NCBI GenBank assembly: GCA_024233285.1
Contig: JACKPU010000007.1
Span: forward strand, 62,001-126,000
Direction of reading: 5' to 3'
DNA length: 64,000 nucleotides
From: Opitutaceae bacterium
GTDB lineage: Bacteria; Verrucomicrobiota; Verrucomicrobiia; Opitutales; Opitutaceae
Shown here: positions 24,456 through 32,635 of the stretch, piece by piece
Layout of the letters: the number at the start of each line of letters is the position of its first letter
Numbering within the stretch: position 1 is the first letter of the stretch
Made by a program: the position numbers and the translations under genes
The notes under the pieces: generated by a model
What the model saw: only the letters and a program-made list of their open reading frames with translations
What the model was told of the DNA's origin: nothing
Databases searched by the model: none

Positions 24456-25838
24456 ATGAAAATCCGGATATTGCTTGCGCTACTGCTGACTTCCGGCACC
24501 GGATCCATTGTTCCGACCGCGCCCGCCATGACCGACAATGTGCCGGACCGGTTCGATCTCGATCAGGCACTGGCTTTTGCGCTTGATCACAACTTCGCCA
24601 TCCGGCGGGCACGGGAGAATCTCCGTGAGCAGGAAGGCATTGTCACCACGCTCACTGCGGCGAGCCTGCCAAACGTGTCGGCTACCGGTAGTTTCCAAAA
24701 GAGCAATCTCCAGCCCTTTCAGGCGGGCACTCTGAACGCCGGCCAGCCGGTTATCATTCCGTCAGGTCGTTTCTGGCGGATGAACTTCACGGTCCGCCAG
24801 ATGGTCTATGCCGGAGGCCGTATCAGGTCTGCAATCAATACTGCCAAACACACCCGTGAGGCGGCTGTCTTTGGTCTGCAAGAGACCATCAACTCGGCTT
24901 TGTTGGATGTGCGCACCCGCTTTTACACGGTATTGCTCGCCCGCGAGCAGATTAGGGTGCAGGAGCAAAACATAGAGATGCTCCAGCACCAATTGCGTGA
25001 TACCACGGAGCGTTTTGAGGCGGGATCGGTCTCGAAATTTGAGCGGCTTCGCGCCGAGGTGGCGTTGGCCAATGCCCAGCCGCCGCTCATCAAGGCTCGC
25101 AACGATTATCGGCTGGCTACTCATGAGCTACGCCAGGCGATTGGCTTGGCACCTGCTCGTGACGAATCCGCCTCCGATCAGGCTCCGGAGTTCGTCGGAT
25201 CGCTCACCATCGAAGCATCGAAACCCGAAGTTTCTACCGCGCTCGCCACCGCGCGCACCCGTCGTCCGGAATTACTACGACTCGCCAAGCTTGTTGATGC
25301 CGCCGAGGCCGGTGAACTGACGGCCCGTGCCGGCTATTATCCCAGCATCGCACTGACCGCTGGTGGTGAACTGCGCAAAGGCCCCACGGAAAGTTTCAGC
25401 GATTCGCGCCGTGGTCTGCGCATCGGGGCCGAAGGCCAGTGGACAGCCAACCCCCGAGCCACCGTCGGTAAGATCCGGCAGGCCGAATCCTTGATTAAGC
25501 AAGCGCGTCTTGCGCTTGGGGCCGCAGAACTCGCTGTGCAGGTCGAGGTGCGCCGTGCCCTGTCTTCGCTGGAGGAAGCCACCGAACTGATCGGTGCCAC
25601 CCAGCAGTCGGTCGAGCAGGCCGAGGAAGCGGTGCGCATTGCCCTGACGCGCTACCAGACCGGCACGACACCTCAACTCGATCTGCTGCAATCGCAGGTG
25701 GCGCTGACGAGCGCACGGACCAACCAACTCCGGGCCTACTACAGTCACAACGTTGCGCTGGCCCGGTTACGCACGGCGATGGGGATATCGGAAGTCGAAT
25801 ATAACGAAGTTGCCGGCTCTGCTCCGATGCAACCTTGA
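24456..25838 (+). CDS. TolC-family outer-membrane protein, second copy in block 1
   Basis: 460 residues from the ATG at 24456, chosen because it lies 1 bp after the upstream stop and begins a signal peptide ('ILLALLLTSGTG'); an ATG at 24414 would add 14 residues. Two OEP repeats are visible, for example 'ALTRYQTGTTPQLDLLQSQ' and 'TERFEAGSVSKFERLRAEV'. No adaptor or RND gene follows, so it either pairs with czcBA or serves another exporter. Confidence 0.8.
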   Translation: MKIRILLALLLTSGTGSIVPTAPAMTDNVPDRFDLDQALAFALDHNFAIRRARENLREQEGIVTTLTAASLPNVSATGSFQKSNLQPFQAGTLNAGQPVIIPSGRFWRMNFTVRQMVYAGGRIRSAINTAKHTREAAVFGLQETINSALLDVRTRFYTVLLAREQIRVQEQNIEMLQHQLRDTTERFEAGSVSKFERLRAEVALANAQPPLIKARNDYRLATHELRQAIGLAPARDESASDQAPEFVGSLTIEASKPEVSTALATARTRRPELLRLAKLVDAAEAGELTARAGYYPSIALTAGGELRKGPTESFSDSRRGLRIGAEGQWTANPRATVGKIRQAESLIKQARLALGAAELAVQVEVRRALSSLEEATELIGATQQSVEQAEEAVRIALTRYQTGTTPQLDLLQSQVALTSARTNQLRAYYSHNVALARLRTAMGISEVEYNEVAGSAPMQP

Positions 25839-25848
25839 TCGGCGTGAA

Positions 25849-26130
25849 ATGACTAACCGAGTTATGAAGGCATCTTACCAGTTGCGAGGCAAACGACGCC
25901 AGCGCCTCCGAAAGCCGGAATACACCATGACCGGCATTCTCGTTGGTATTATTGTCGGTTGGATCGTCGGTTTTGGTATCGAATTATGCTTCAAACCAAA
26001 CATGCTCATCATGGTGGGAACCGGCGTCGCCGGATTTATTTTTGGGGCCGGTTTCGAAGCGATCCGGTTATGGTGGCGGATGCGTTGCTTCTGCGCCGGC
26101 AACAAAATCAAGCCTCGCCCATTTTTATGA
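25849..26130 (+). CDS. Small membrane protein before the Zn ATPase
   Basis: 93 residues with a basic N-terminus and two Gly-rich hydrophobic helices ('ILVGIIVGWIVGFGIELCF' and 'IMVGTGVAGFIFGAGF'). The tail contains 'MRCFCAGNK'. The stop overlaps the ATPase start by 4 bp, so it is co-translated and may be a small partner of the pump. No family was recognised. Confidence 0.6.
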   Translation: MTNRVMKASYQLRGKRRQRLRKPEYTMTGILVGIIVGWIVGFGIELCFKPNMLIMVGTGVAGFIFGAGFEAIRLWWRMRCFCAGNKIKPRPFL

Positions 26131-28154
26131 AAACATCCGACAACTCTCCTGAAAACGAAGGTGGTGAGAAGCAACAACCCCGAAGTGGTCATGATGCACC
26201 GGCCGGACATAACCACGATGACGACGAAGGCCACGCCGAGCATGTGGGTCACACGCATGAGAGCAATCGTGTGGAATCAATCAGTCTCGTGGTATCGGGG
26301 GTGTTGGTATCGGCAGGGTTGATCGCCCATGGAGGCAAAGCACCGGGCTTGGTTGTTGCGGGGATTTCTCTCGCGGCCATGGCGGCCGGAGGCTGGTTTC
26401 TCCTGCCCAAAGCGTGGAAAGCGATCCAGAGGCTTCGCCCTGATATCAATTTACTCGTGGTGATTGCCGCCATCGGTGCCTCGATTATCGGCGAATGGGT
26501 GGAGGCTTCGGCCGTGGTTTTTCTTTTTGGCGTGGCAGAGTGGCTGGAAGGCTGGGCCGACCGTCGTGCCCGCCGCGCCACCGAAGCCTTGCTGGAACTG
26601 GCCCCGAAGGTGGCGGTGGTGAAACGAGAAGGACGATTTGACGAAGTGCCAGTCGATCAGGTGGCGTTGGGCGAGATCGTCGCGACCAAGTCCGGCATGA
26701 GTATACCGCTCGACGGGGAAGTCCTCAGCGGCGAATCCGCCGTCAACCAAGCGCCGATTACCGGCGAATCCGTGCCGGTGGACAAGAAACCTGGCGACGC
26801 GGTATTTGCCGGAACGATCAACGGCGAAGGCTCCCTCGAAATCAAAGTCACCAAGACGACCGGAGACACCACGCTGGCGCGCATCATTCGGCTGGTGGCG
26901 GAAGCCCAGGAACAGAAGGCGCCCACCCAGCGCTTCGTGGATGTGTTTGCCCGTTACTACACACCTGCCGTTACCGGAGTGGCGCTGCTCGTCTTTTTGG
27001 TGCCGCCGCTGTTGATGGACGGAGATTGGAACACTTGGCTGTATCGCGCCTGCGTCCTGCTCATCATCGCGTGTCCATGTGCCTTGGTGATTTCCACGCC
27101 CGTCAGCATTGTGGCCGGGCTGACGGCGCTTGCCCGGCGTGGTGTCCTGGTCAAAGGCGGAGCCCACTTGGAGGCGGTCGGTCGGCTGAAGGGATTGGCG
27201 GTGGACAAGACGGGGACCATCACGGAAGGGAAACCGAAGGTGCAAGCCGTCGAACTAGTCAAAGCACCCTCCGAGGCGGAGGTCCTGCGGATTGCCGCCG
27301 CCATTGATGATCATTCCGCTCACCCCCTCGCCAAAGCCGTGGTTACCTACGCCCGGGGAAAGGATGTGACGTTCAACCGGGCCGAAAGCTACCAGAACCG
27401 CTCCGGCCGCGGTGCGGAAGGTGTGGTCGATGGGCACCCTCATTTTGTGGGCAACCACCGCTTCGCACACGAACTAGGCGTCTGCAGCGAAGAAATCGAA
27501 CGCCGTCTCTCCATCATAGAAGAGAAAGGCCAGTCGGTTGTGGTCGTTGGTCACCGGCCGCACGACGGCTGCCAAGGCGAGGTCCTGGGCATCATTGCCA
27601 TTGGTGACAGCTTACGGGCTGACGCGAAGGCTTCCATTACTGCGCTGCACGCCGCCGGGGTTGAGCAGGTCATTATGTTGAGTGGCGACAACCAGCGCAC
27701 GGCGGACTTCATTGCCCGGCAAGTCGGCATCGACGAAGCCCGCGGCGATCTGTTGCCTGACGACAAAGTGGCGGCCGTGAAATCGCTGCGTGAAAAACAC
27801 GGCGTCGTCGGCATGGTCGGCGACGGCGTGAACGATGCGCCCGCTATGGCGACGGCCAACATAGGCATTGCGATGGGTGCCGCCGGCACGGACGCGGCCA
27901 TCGAGACCGCCGACATCGCGTTAATGCAGGATGAACTCGGCAAGATTGCGGAAGCCGTTCGGCTCGGCAAACGCACGCTGGGGATTATCCGTTTCAACAT
28001 CGCGTTTTCACTCGGCCTAAAGATGGTCTTCCTCGCGCTTGCACTGGTCGGTTATACCAGTCTCTGGATGGCGATTCTGGCGGACACTGGAGCGACTTTA
28101 TTGGTCGTGTTCAATGCTCTGCGCCTGCTTCGCACAGATCCGAAAGCAACGTAG
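26127..28154 (+). CDS. zntA: P1B-2-type Zn/Cd/Pb-exporting ATPase (ZntA/CadA-like)
   Basis: 675 residues. In place of an HMA domain the N-terminus is His/Asp-rich ('HNHDDDEGHAEHVGHTHE'). The transmembrane site is Cys316-Pro-Cys318 ('CPCALVISTP'), the phosphorylated Asp360 lies in 'DKTGTITEGKPK', and the last helix has 'ADTGATLLVVFNALRL', whose Asp is diagnostic of P1B-2 pumps. It moves Zn/Cd/Pb out of the cytoplasm using ATP. The start was set by the ATGA overlap with the small membrane gene. Confidence 0.92.
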   Translation: MKTSDNSPENEGGEKQQPRSGHDAPAGHNHDDDEGHAEHVGHTHESNRVESISLVVSGVLVSAGLIAHGGKAPGLVVAGISLAAMAAGGWFLLPKAWKAIQRLRPDINLLVVIAAIGASIIGEWVEASAVVFLFGVAEWLEGWADRRARRATEALLELAPKVAVVKREGRFDEVPVDQVALGEIVATKSGMSIPLDGEVLSGESAVNQAPITGESVPVDKKPGDAVFAGTINGEGSLEIKVTKTTGDTTLARIIRLVAEAQEQKAPTQRFVDVFARYYTPAVTGVALLVFLVPPLLMDGDWNTWLYRACVLLIIACPCALVISTPVSIVAGLTALARRGVLVKGGAHLEAVGRLKGLAVDKTGTITEGKPKVQAVELVKAPSEAEVLRIAAAIDDHSAHPLAKAVVTYARGKDVTFNRAESYQNRSGRGAEGVVDGHPHFVGNHRFAHELGVCSEEIERRLSIIEEKGQSVVVVGHRPHDGCQGEVLGIIAIGDSLRADAKASITALHAAGVEQVIMLSGDNQRTADFIARQVGIDEARGDLLPDDKVAAVKSLREKHGVVGMVGDGVNDAPAMATANIGIAMGAAGTDAAIETADIALMQDELGKIAEAVRLGKRTLGIIRFNIAFSLGLKMVFLALALVGYTSLWMAILADTGATLLVVFNALRLLRTDPKAT

Positions 28155-28301
28155 GCTCCTCGTAACTGAATGACGGCACGTCCATTTCTTGAGTAACATC
28201 TGCGGCATCTCCTATACAGGTTTTAGGCTTTAGTCCTATAGTCTTGGGGAGCCGTTCGATTATTCTGACGGCATGTTTCCGCATAGATTCAAGGAGCTGT
28301 C

Positions 28302-28990
28302 ATGATTCGAGAGCGCCTCATTGCACCGTCATTGCTCGGCGCCGACTTTTCGCGCCTCGGCGAAGAGGTGCGTCGCGCGGACGACGCGGGCGCGGACTGG
28401 CTACACGTGGATGTGATGGACGGGACTTCGTCCCTAATCTCTCGCTTGGCCCCGGAGCCGTGGCCGCGATCCGACGCCACACCTCCCTCCCGCTCGACGT
28501 GCAGTTGATGGTCCGTCGCCCGGATAAAATCATGAACTGGTTTGCCGAGGCTGGAGCAAATCGAATCACCATCCATGTAGAGTCGGAGCATCCAAGCGGC
28601 CTTGAGCATACGCTGCGGGTCGTGCGTGAAGCCGACTGCAAAGTCGGCTTGGCCGTTAATCCCGACACCCCGATCGCGGCGGCGGAGCGTTATTTCGCGG
28701 TCATTGATTTGCTGCTCGTTATGACGGTGAATCCCGGCTTCGGTGGCCAAAGATTTCTCCCCTCGATGGTGGGGAAGATCGAAACCGCCTTCACCCGGCG
28801 CGAGGTGCTCGATCTCGCCTACCTTATTCAAGCGGATGGTGGTATTAACCTCGCCACGGCCGCCATGATCTTGTCCGCCGGTGCCGATGTGCTGGTCGCC
28901 GACACCGCGCTCTTCGGGGCCGAGGATATGGCGAGTGCGATCTGCGGTCTTCGCGGGCTGCGGGGCCGCGAACTTCCCGCATCGTCATGA
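28302..28990 (+). pseudogene. rpe: Ribulose-phosphate 3-epimerase, frameshifted
   Basis: It starts well (AAGGAG then ATG at 28302) and reads 'APSLLGADFSRLGEE...HVDVMDG', then one base is missing near 28422-28425. The rest ('DFVPNLSLGPGAVAAIRRH', 'PLDVQLMVRRPDKI', 'TVNPGFGGQRFLP', 'DGGINLATAA') continues in another frame to 28990. All RPE motifs are present across the two frames, so this is a recently broken gene or a sequencing error. RPE is a metal-dependent enzyme of the pentose-phosphate and Calvin cycles; why a copy rides on a metal element is unclear. Confidence 0.85.
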
Positions 28991-29072
28991 ATAGACTCCC
29001 TCTTCTCCCTATTGCGTCCGATTCCGGCGGGCAAAGGCACCTCAAGCGAGCCAACGAACGGAGTATGTGCCC

Positions 29073-29807
29073 ATGAACGACGGACTCTTGCGCGTGTTGG
29101 CGCTGGCGCTGTTGCCGGCGGTGGGAAATTTCGGGGGCGGTCTTCTCGCCGAGTGGCTGAAGCCCTCGCAGAGCACGCTTAATCGCGCTCTGCACGCGGC
29201 GGCGGGCATTATACTTGCGGTGATCGCGGTTGAAGTGATCCCCGAGGCATTGGGAACCTCGCCAGCTTGGGTGCTCGCCGCCAGTTTCCTGGGCGGGGGA
29301 GCGGTATATTTGTTTATCGATGCGGTCATCGAACGCTGGCAGCGGAGCAAGAAATCGGGACCCGGTCCCGGTGCGTGGATGGTTTACGTTGCGGTTGCGA
29401 CCGACCTCCTCGGCGATGGCCTTTTAATTGGGGCAGGCTCGGCCGTTTCCGGCGAGCTTGGGCTCGTGCTGGCACTCGGCCAAGTGATGGCCGATATCCC
29501 CGAGGGCTTCGCCGTCATCGCGACCTTTCGGGAAAAAGGAGTCGGCCGGGCGAAGCGCATCTGGCTTTCCGCCTCGTTCGTGGTGCCGGTCATCGGAGCC
29601 GCTCTGCTCGGTTGGTTGGTGTTACGGAATCAGGGCGACGCGGTAAAAATGACCGCATTGGTTTTCGTGGCCGGCCTTTACACCCTGCCCGCCATTGAGG
29701 ACATGCTTCGCGAAGCGCACGAAAACGCGGAGGACAGCCGCGGGTCGGCGGTTTGTTTCCTCGGAGGCTTTGCTCTGTTCCTCGTTGTCTCGGGTGGGCT
29801 GGGATGA
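29073..29807 (+). CDS. ZIP-family divalent metal transporter
   Basis: 244 residues, about eight hydrophobic helices. Helix 4 carries 'ATDLLGDGLLIGAG' and helix 5 'ADIPEGFAVIATFREKG', corresponding to the H/N/D and PEG metal-site motifs of ZIP proteins such as ZupT. The helix-4 His is replaced by Asp and Gly. A GGAG lies 9 bp before the ATG at 29073, which is preferred to GTG at 29067. ZIP proteins normally import Zn or Fe; beside exporters the direction or role is uncertain. Confidence 0.75.
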   Translation: MNDGLLRVLALALLPAVGNFGGGLLAEWLKPSQSTLNRALHAAAGIILAVIAVEVIPEALGTSPAWVLAASFLGGGAVYLFIDAVIERWQRSKKSGPGPGAWMVYVAVATDLLGDGLLIGAGSAVSGELGLVLALGQVMADIPEGFAVIATFREKGVGRAKRIWLSASFVVPVIGAALLGWLVLRNQGDAVKMTALVFVAGLYTLPAIEDMLREAHENAEDSRGSAVCFLGGFALFLVVSGGLG

Positions 29808-29832
29808 TTTTTAATTAAGCGAGGATTCACCC

Positions 29833-30729
29833 ATGAGCCACGCCCACGAAGGACACGACCACGGCAGCTCCGGCAACCTGAAGGTTGCGTTCTTCCTGAA
29901 TTTCAGCTTCACGATCCTCGAGATTATCGGCGGCGTGTGGACCAACAGCATCGCCATTCTCAGCGACACGGTGCATGACTTTGGCGACAGCTTGTCGCTC
30001 GGGCTCGCCTGGTATTTCGACAAGCGTTCGCAGCGTGGACGCACCGCCGAGCAGACCTACGGCTACAAACGCTACCGGCTGCTGGGCGGATTGATCACCG
30101 GCCTCGTCCTTGTTGCCGGCATTGGATTTATCCTCTGGAAAGCCATCGGGCGTCTGATGTCGCCGGAGGCGGTCAACGCTCCCGGTATGATCGCGCTGGC
30201 CGTCAGCGGCATACTCTTCAACGGCGCCGCCGTTATGCGCGTGAAAAATGGGTCGTCGCTCACTGAAAAGGTGGTGAGCTGGCATTTGTTGGAAGACACG
30301 CTCGGCTGGATCGCAGTGCTCGTCGGGGCAGGTGTGATGGCGGTGTGGGACGTGCCGATCATCGATCCGATTCTCTCGATCGGCATCGCGCTCTTCGTGC
30401 TATGGAACGTCGGCCGGAATCTCAAGAACGTCATGCAGGTGTTTCTTCAGCGTGCGCCGGAATCCTTCGACGTGGAGGAGTTCGCGCAGCAAGTGCGGCA
30501 GTTCCCGAAGGTGAAAGACACGCATCACATCCATGTCTGGTCGCTCGACGGCGAGAGCCACGTGCTTTCGATGCACCTTCAGATGGCGTCCGATGCCTCC
30601 CGCGACGAGATCCTTGCGGCGAAGCAAAAAGTGCGCGAGGCGTTGGACGAGGAGGAATTCGAGCACGTCACCATCGACGTGGAACTCGCGGGTGAGGACT
30701 GCGCCTCGTGCGAGGAAGAGGGCGGCTGA
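29833..30729 (+). CDS. czcD: Cation diffusion facilitator, Zn/Co/Cd exporter (CzcD/ZitB-like)
   Basis: 298 residues. A His-rich N-terminus ('HAHEGHDHG') precedes six helices. The transport site is His-x3-Asp in helix 2 ('DTVHDFGDSL') and His-x3-Asp in helix 5 ('HLLEDTLGW'), the HD-HD arrangement of Zn/Cd-selective CDFs. The cytoplasmic C-terminal domain ('HHIHVWSLDGESHVLSMHL') is the metal-sensing dimerisation fold, followed by a 'CASC' tail. It exports Zn, Co or Cd by proton antiport. Confidence 0.92.
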   Translation: MSHAHEGHDHGSSGNLKVAFFLNFSFTILEIIGGVWTNSIAILSDTVHDFGDSLSLGLAWYFDKRSQRGRTAEQTYGYKRYRLLGGLITGLVLVAGIGFILWKAIGRLMSPEAVNAPGMIALAVSGILFNGAAVMRVKNGSSLTEKVVSWHLLEDTLGWIAVLVGAGVMAVWDVPIIDPILSIGIALFVLWNVGRNLKNVMQVFLQRAPESFDVEEFAQQVRQFPKVKDTHHIHVWSLDGESHVLSMHLQMASDASRDEILAAKQKVREALDEEEFEHVTIDVELAGEDCASCEEEGG

Positions 30730-30730
30730 C

Positions 30731-30844
30731 ATGGGCGGCGTGCAAATCCCGATGGGGGCTTGGTGGGCATTGGTCGGCGCGGTTGTCGTCATGCTCGGCA
30801 TCGACCTGCTCGCGTATTGCGGCGAAAAGCCGGGTTGCGCATAG
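30731..30844 (+). CDS. 37-residue single-helix membrane protein
   Basis: An ATG one base after the czcD-like stop begins a 37-codon ORF with one hydrophobic helix ('AWWALVGAVVVMLGIDLLAY') and a Cys-containing tail ('CGEKPGCA'). The tight spacing makes translation likely. It may be a small regulator of the CDF pump; no homologue was recognised. Confidence 0.5.
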   Translation: MGGVQIPMGAWWALVGAVVVMLGIDLLAYCGEKPGCA

Positions 30845-30849
30845 TCACG

Positions 30850-31010
30850 CTCACCTGGAGCCTCGTGTGCATCCGCATCTTCCTCGGCAGGCGACGCCGG
30901 TGCCGAATCTCTTTCTCGCCGGCGCGCATACTCGGACAGAGGCCGATGTGTGGAGTATAGAAGGTGCCGTCGAAAGCGGACGGCGCGCGGCGCAAGTCGT
31001 CGATCACTCT
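30850..31010 (+). pseudogene. Remnant of a FAD-dependent amine oxidase/desaturase-like protein
   Basis: One frame reads 'TPVPNLFLAGAHTRTEADVW' then 'SIEGAVESGRRAAQVVD', a close match to the C-terminal FAD-binding signature of phytoene-desaturase/HpnE-type oxidoreductases. There is no upstream body and no start. It lies between the 37-residue gene and the convergent sigma-factor gene, so only the last ~50 codons of a lost gene remain. Confidence 0.6.
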
Positions 31011-31012
31011 GG

Positions 31013-31624
31013 TCAATCTACCCAGAGACTACGCAAGGTTGATCGCAGCGATTGCTTCGCCCGATAAAGCCTCGTCTCAATGGCTTTTTCAGAACAGCCG
31101 GCGACTTGTGCGGCTTGTCGGTAAGTGAGATCCTCTATTTCGACGTATACCAATGCTTCGCGTAGCCGGCGGGGAAGAGCATTGATTGCAGACTGGACCA
31201 CCGCTCCCCGCCGTTTCTTCTCGATTTCGGCCGGGGCGTTCGGGGCTGACTGATCTTCTAAATCGAAACCTCCGACAAGATCGCTATCCAGTGCCTGAAT
31301 ACTTTCTTCACGCCGCCGCAATCTCCAGCGAAGTCGATTGCGGGCGAGGTTACCTGCGATGGTGAGGAGCCACGGTTTAAAGGGTGCGCCAACCCTGTAT
31401 TTCTCGCGCGAACGATAGAGTCGAAGAAAAGCCTCCTGAGCGATGTCTTCAATATCTGATAGTGGCACGCCCAGTCTGAGCAATAACACCTTCATGCTGA
31501 CTTCCCATCGTTCCATGAGGGCGGCCAAGGCATAGTCCTGCCCTTGTTGCAGGCATTCCATCAATGCCTCGTCCGAAACTCCGGTCGGATCATCCTCCGG
31601 AATGCTCGGCATGCGTGTGATCAA
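31013..31624 (-). CDS. ECF RNA polymerase sigma factor (CnrH-like position)
   Basis: 203 residues. Region 2 ('DIEDIAQEAFLRLYRSREKY', 'PFKPWLLTIAGNLARNRLR') and region 4 ('LPRRLREALVYVEIEDLTYR', 'QAAQVAGCSEKAIETRLYRAKQSLR') are clear. It is third in a minus-strand operon after a membrane anti-sigma-like protein and a periplasmic metal-sensor-like protein, the order of cnrYXH in Cupriavidus. It would direct transcription of the divergent cusCBA operon. ATG at 31612 is an alternative start that shortens the overlap with the sensor gene. Confidence 0.88.
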   Translation of the reverse strand: MITRMPSIPEDDPTGVSDEALMECLQQGQDYALAALMERWEVSMKVLLLRLGVPLSDIEDIAQEAFLRLYRSREKYRVGAPFKPWLLTIAGNLARNRLRWRLRRREESIQALDSDLVGGFDLEDQSAPNAPAEIEKKRRGAVVQSAINALPRRLREALVYVEIEDLTYRQAAQVAGCSEKAIETRLYRAKQSLRSTLRSLWVD

Positions 31625-32090
31625 TTTCCAAATCGAGCGAAGCCGGGCCTTGATGATCGAAATGCGCTAATCGTGGCAAAACGATATCCAAGTAGCGTTG
31701 TCCCTCCGCACCGCCGATAATTGCGGCGATCTCCCGCAGGTGGGTTTGGGTGGCCGCAATGCACTCGCGATCCACTGCCGCAACCCGTTCCATAGCGGAA
31801 GCCAGCGAATCGGCGGAGGCTCCGCTCTCGCGGGCCAACTGCAACTCTTCACGCGAAGCGATGATCTCGCGGCAGTGCACGGCGCAGATCGACCGATATG
31901 CTGCGTGAGCCTTTTCGATTTGCGCCATTTTATCGGAGGGAATGTCGAACTCTGCATGCAACCATGCCAAGGCGCTGCTGTTATGATCCTCCTCGCGGGT
32001 CCCAAGATGGTGAAAGCACCAAAACGATCCGCATGCGGTGATAGCAACGAGGACGAGCAAGGCCGCAGCTGTTAACCACCCGTATTTCAT
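31590..32090 (-). CDS. Periplasmic heavy-metal sensor (CnrX/metal-resist family)
   Basis: 166 residues with an N-terminal membrane anchor ('AALLVLVAITACGSFWCFHHLG') and a helical periplasmic domain ('LHAEFDIPSDKMAQIEKAHA', 'YRSICAVHCREIIASREELQ') like CnrX/Spy-type sensors, with His, Cys, Met and Glu residues able to bind metal. It ends in a His/Glu tail ('DHTHAEHSGG'). It overlaps the anti-sigma gene by 4 bp and the sigma gene by 35 bp. Inferred role: bind metal in the periplasm and relieve the anti-sigma factor. Confidence 0.75.
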   Translation of the reverse strand: MKYGWLTAAALLVLVAITACGSFWCFHHLGTREEDHNSSALAWLHAEFDIPSDKMAQIEKAHAAYRSICAVHCREIIASREELQLARESGASADSLASAMERVAAVDRECIAATQTHLREIAAIIGGAEGQRYLDIVLPRLAHFDHQGPASLDLEIDHTHAEHSGG

Positions 32091-32410
32091 GGGTGATTGG
32101 TTGGCGCGACCTGGCGATGCGGATCAATGCTCGCGAGATAACGTTCTATGAGTTGACCGCGTTCATGTTGCGAAGAGGCTCTAGCCATAAAACCACCTCC
32201 AGCGATGGCAATGGCGACACTTGCTATAGCCAACGAGGCGACCCCGCGAATGTGGTTGCGCAACCAGCCGCCCCAAGTCGATGGCTGATGCCGATAGGTT
32301 TCGATGCGTGCCCAAACAGCCGTCCGAAAATTTGGGTTAGTTTGGGAATTAACGGCCCAATTGTCGCGGAGCAACTGGCATAGTTTTTCGTCGTCGGAGG
32401 AAGTTTTCAT
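32087..32410 (-). CDS. Membrane anti-sigma factor-like protein (CnrY-like position)
   Basis: 107 residues. A cytoplasmic N-terminal segment ('DDEKLCQLLRDNWAVNSQTN') is followed by one membrane helix ('GVASLAIASVAIAIAGGGF') and a short periplasmic tail. This is the layout of CnrY-type anti-sigma factors, which hold the sigma factor through the short N-terminal stretch. First gene of the operon; overlaps the sensor gene by 4 bp. Called from architecture and context rather than clear sequence identity. Confidence 0.68.
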   Translation of the reverse strand: MKTSSDDEKLCQLLRDNWAVNSQTNPNFRTAVWARIETYRHQPSTWGGWLRNHIRGVASLAIASVAIAIAGGGFMARASSQHERGQLIERYLASIDPHRQVAPTNHP

Positions 32411-32635
32411 GACGTGGATTTAATAGTAATTACCCCTCACGGGTTAAATCCCCTCGGAAAATTATTAGAAATTAACATCCATTTCGGGTTTCAAGCGGTC
32501 ACTTTCCTTCGAAGAATCGGATAATTCGCAGAATTTTCGAAATATTCCGAGGGTTTTTTCCATCAACGGGCGTAAGGACAGCAGTGGGCAGACGCGTCAA
32601 TCAATCGTTCTTGCCCCGTCCACTTTTCCTATTTC
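32411..32635. promoter_or_regulatory. Divergent promoter region with paired CCCTCGGAA motifs
   Basis: Between the sigma operon (-) and cusCBA (+). CCCTCGGAA occurs on the + strand at 32451-32459 followed by AATTATT, and as its reverse complement (TTCCGAGGG) at 32545-32553, so each strand has one copy reading CCCTCGGAAWATT toward the gene it precedes. GGAA-containing motifs are typical ECF -35 elements, so these are candidate targets of the adjacent sigma factor. The flank is AT-rich compared with its surroundings. Confidence 0.5.

Noticed and set aside
28155..28301. Metal-responsive MerR or ArsR operator before the rpe remnant
   Set aside because: The stretch has AT-rich partial dyads around CTATA/TATAG but no convincing dyad of the right spacing and no merR or arsR gene nearby.
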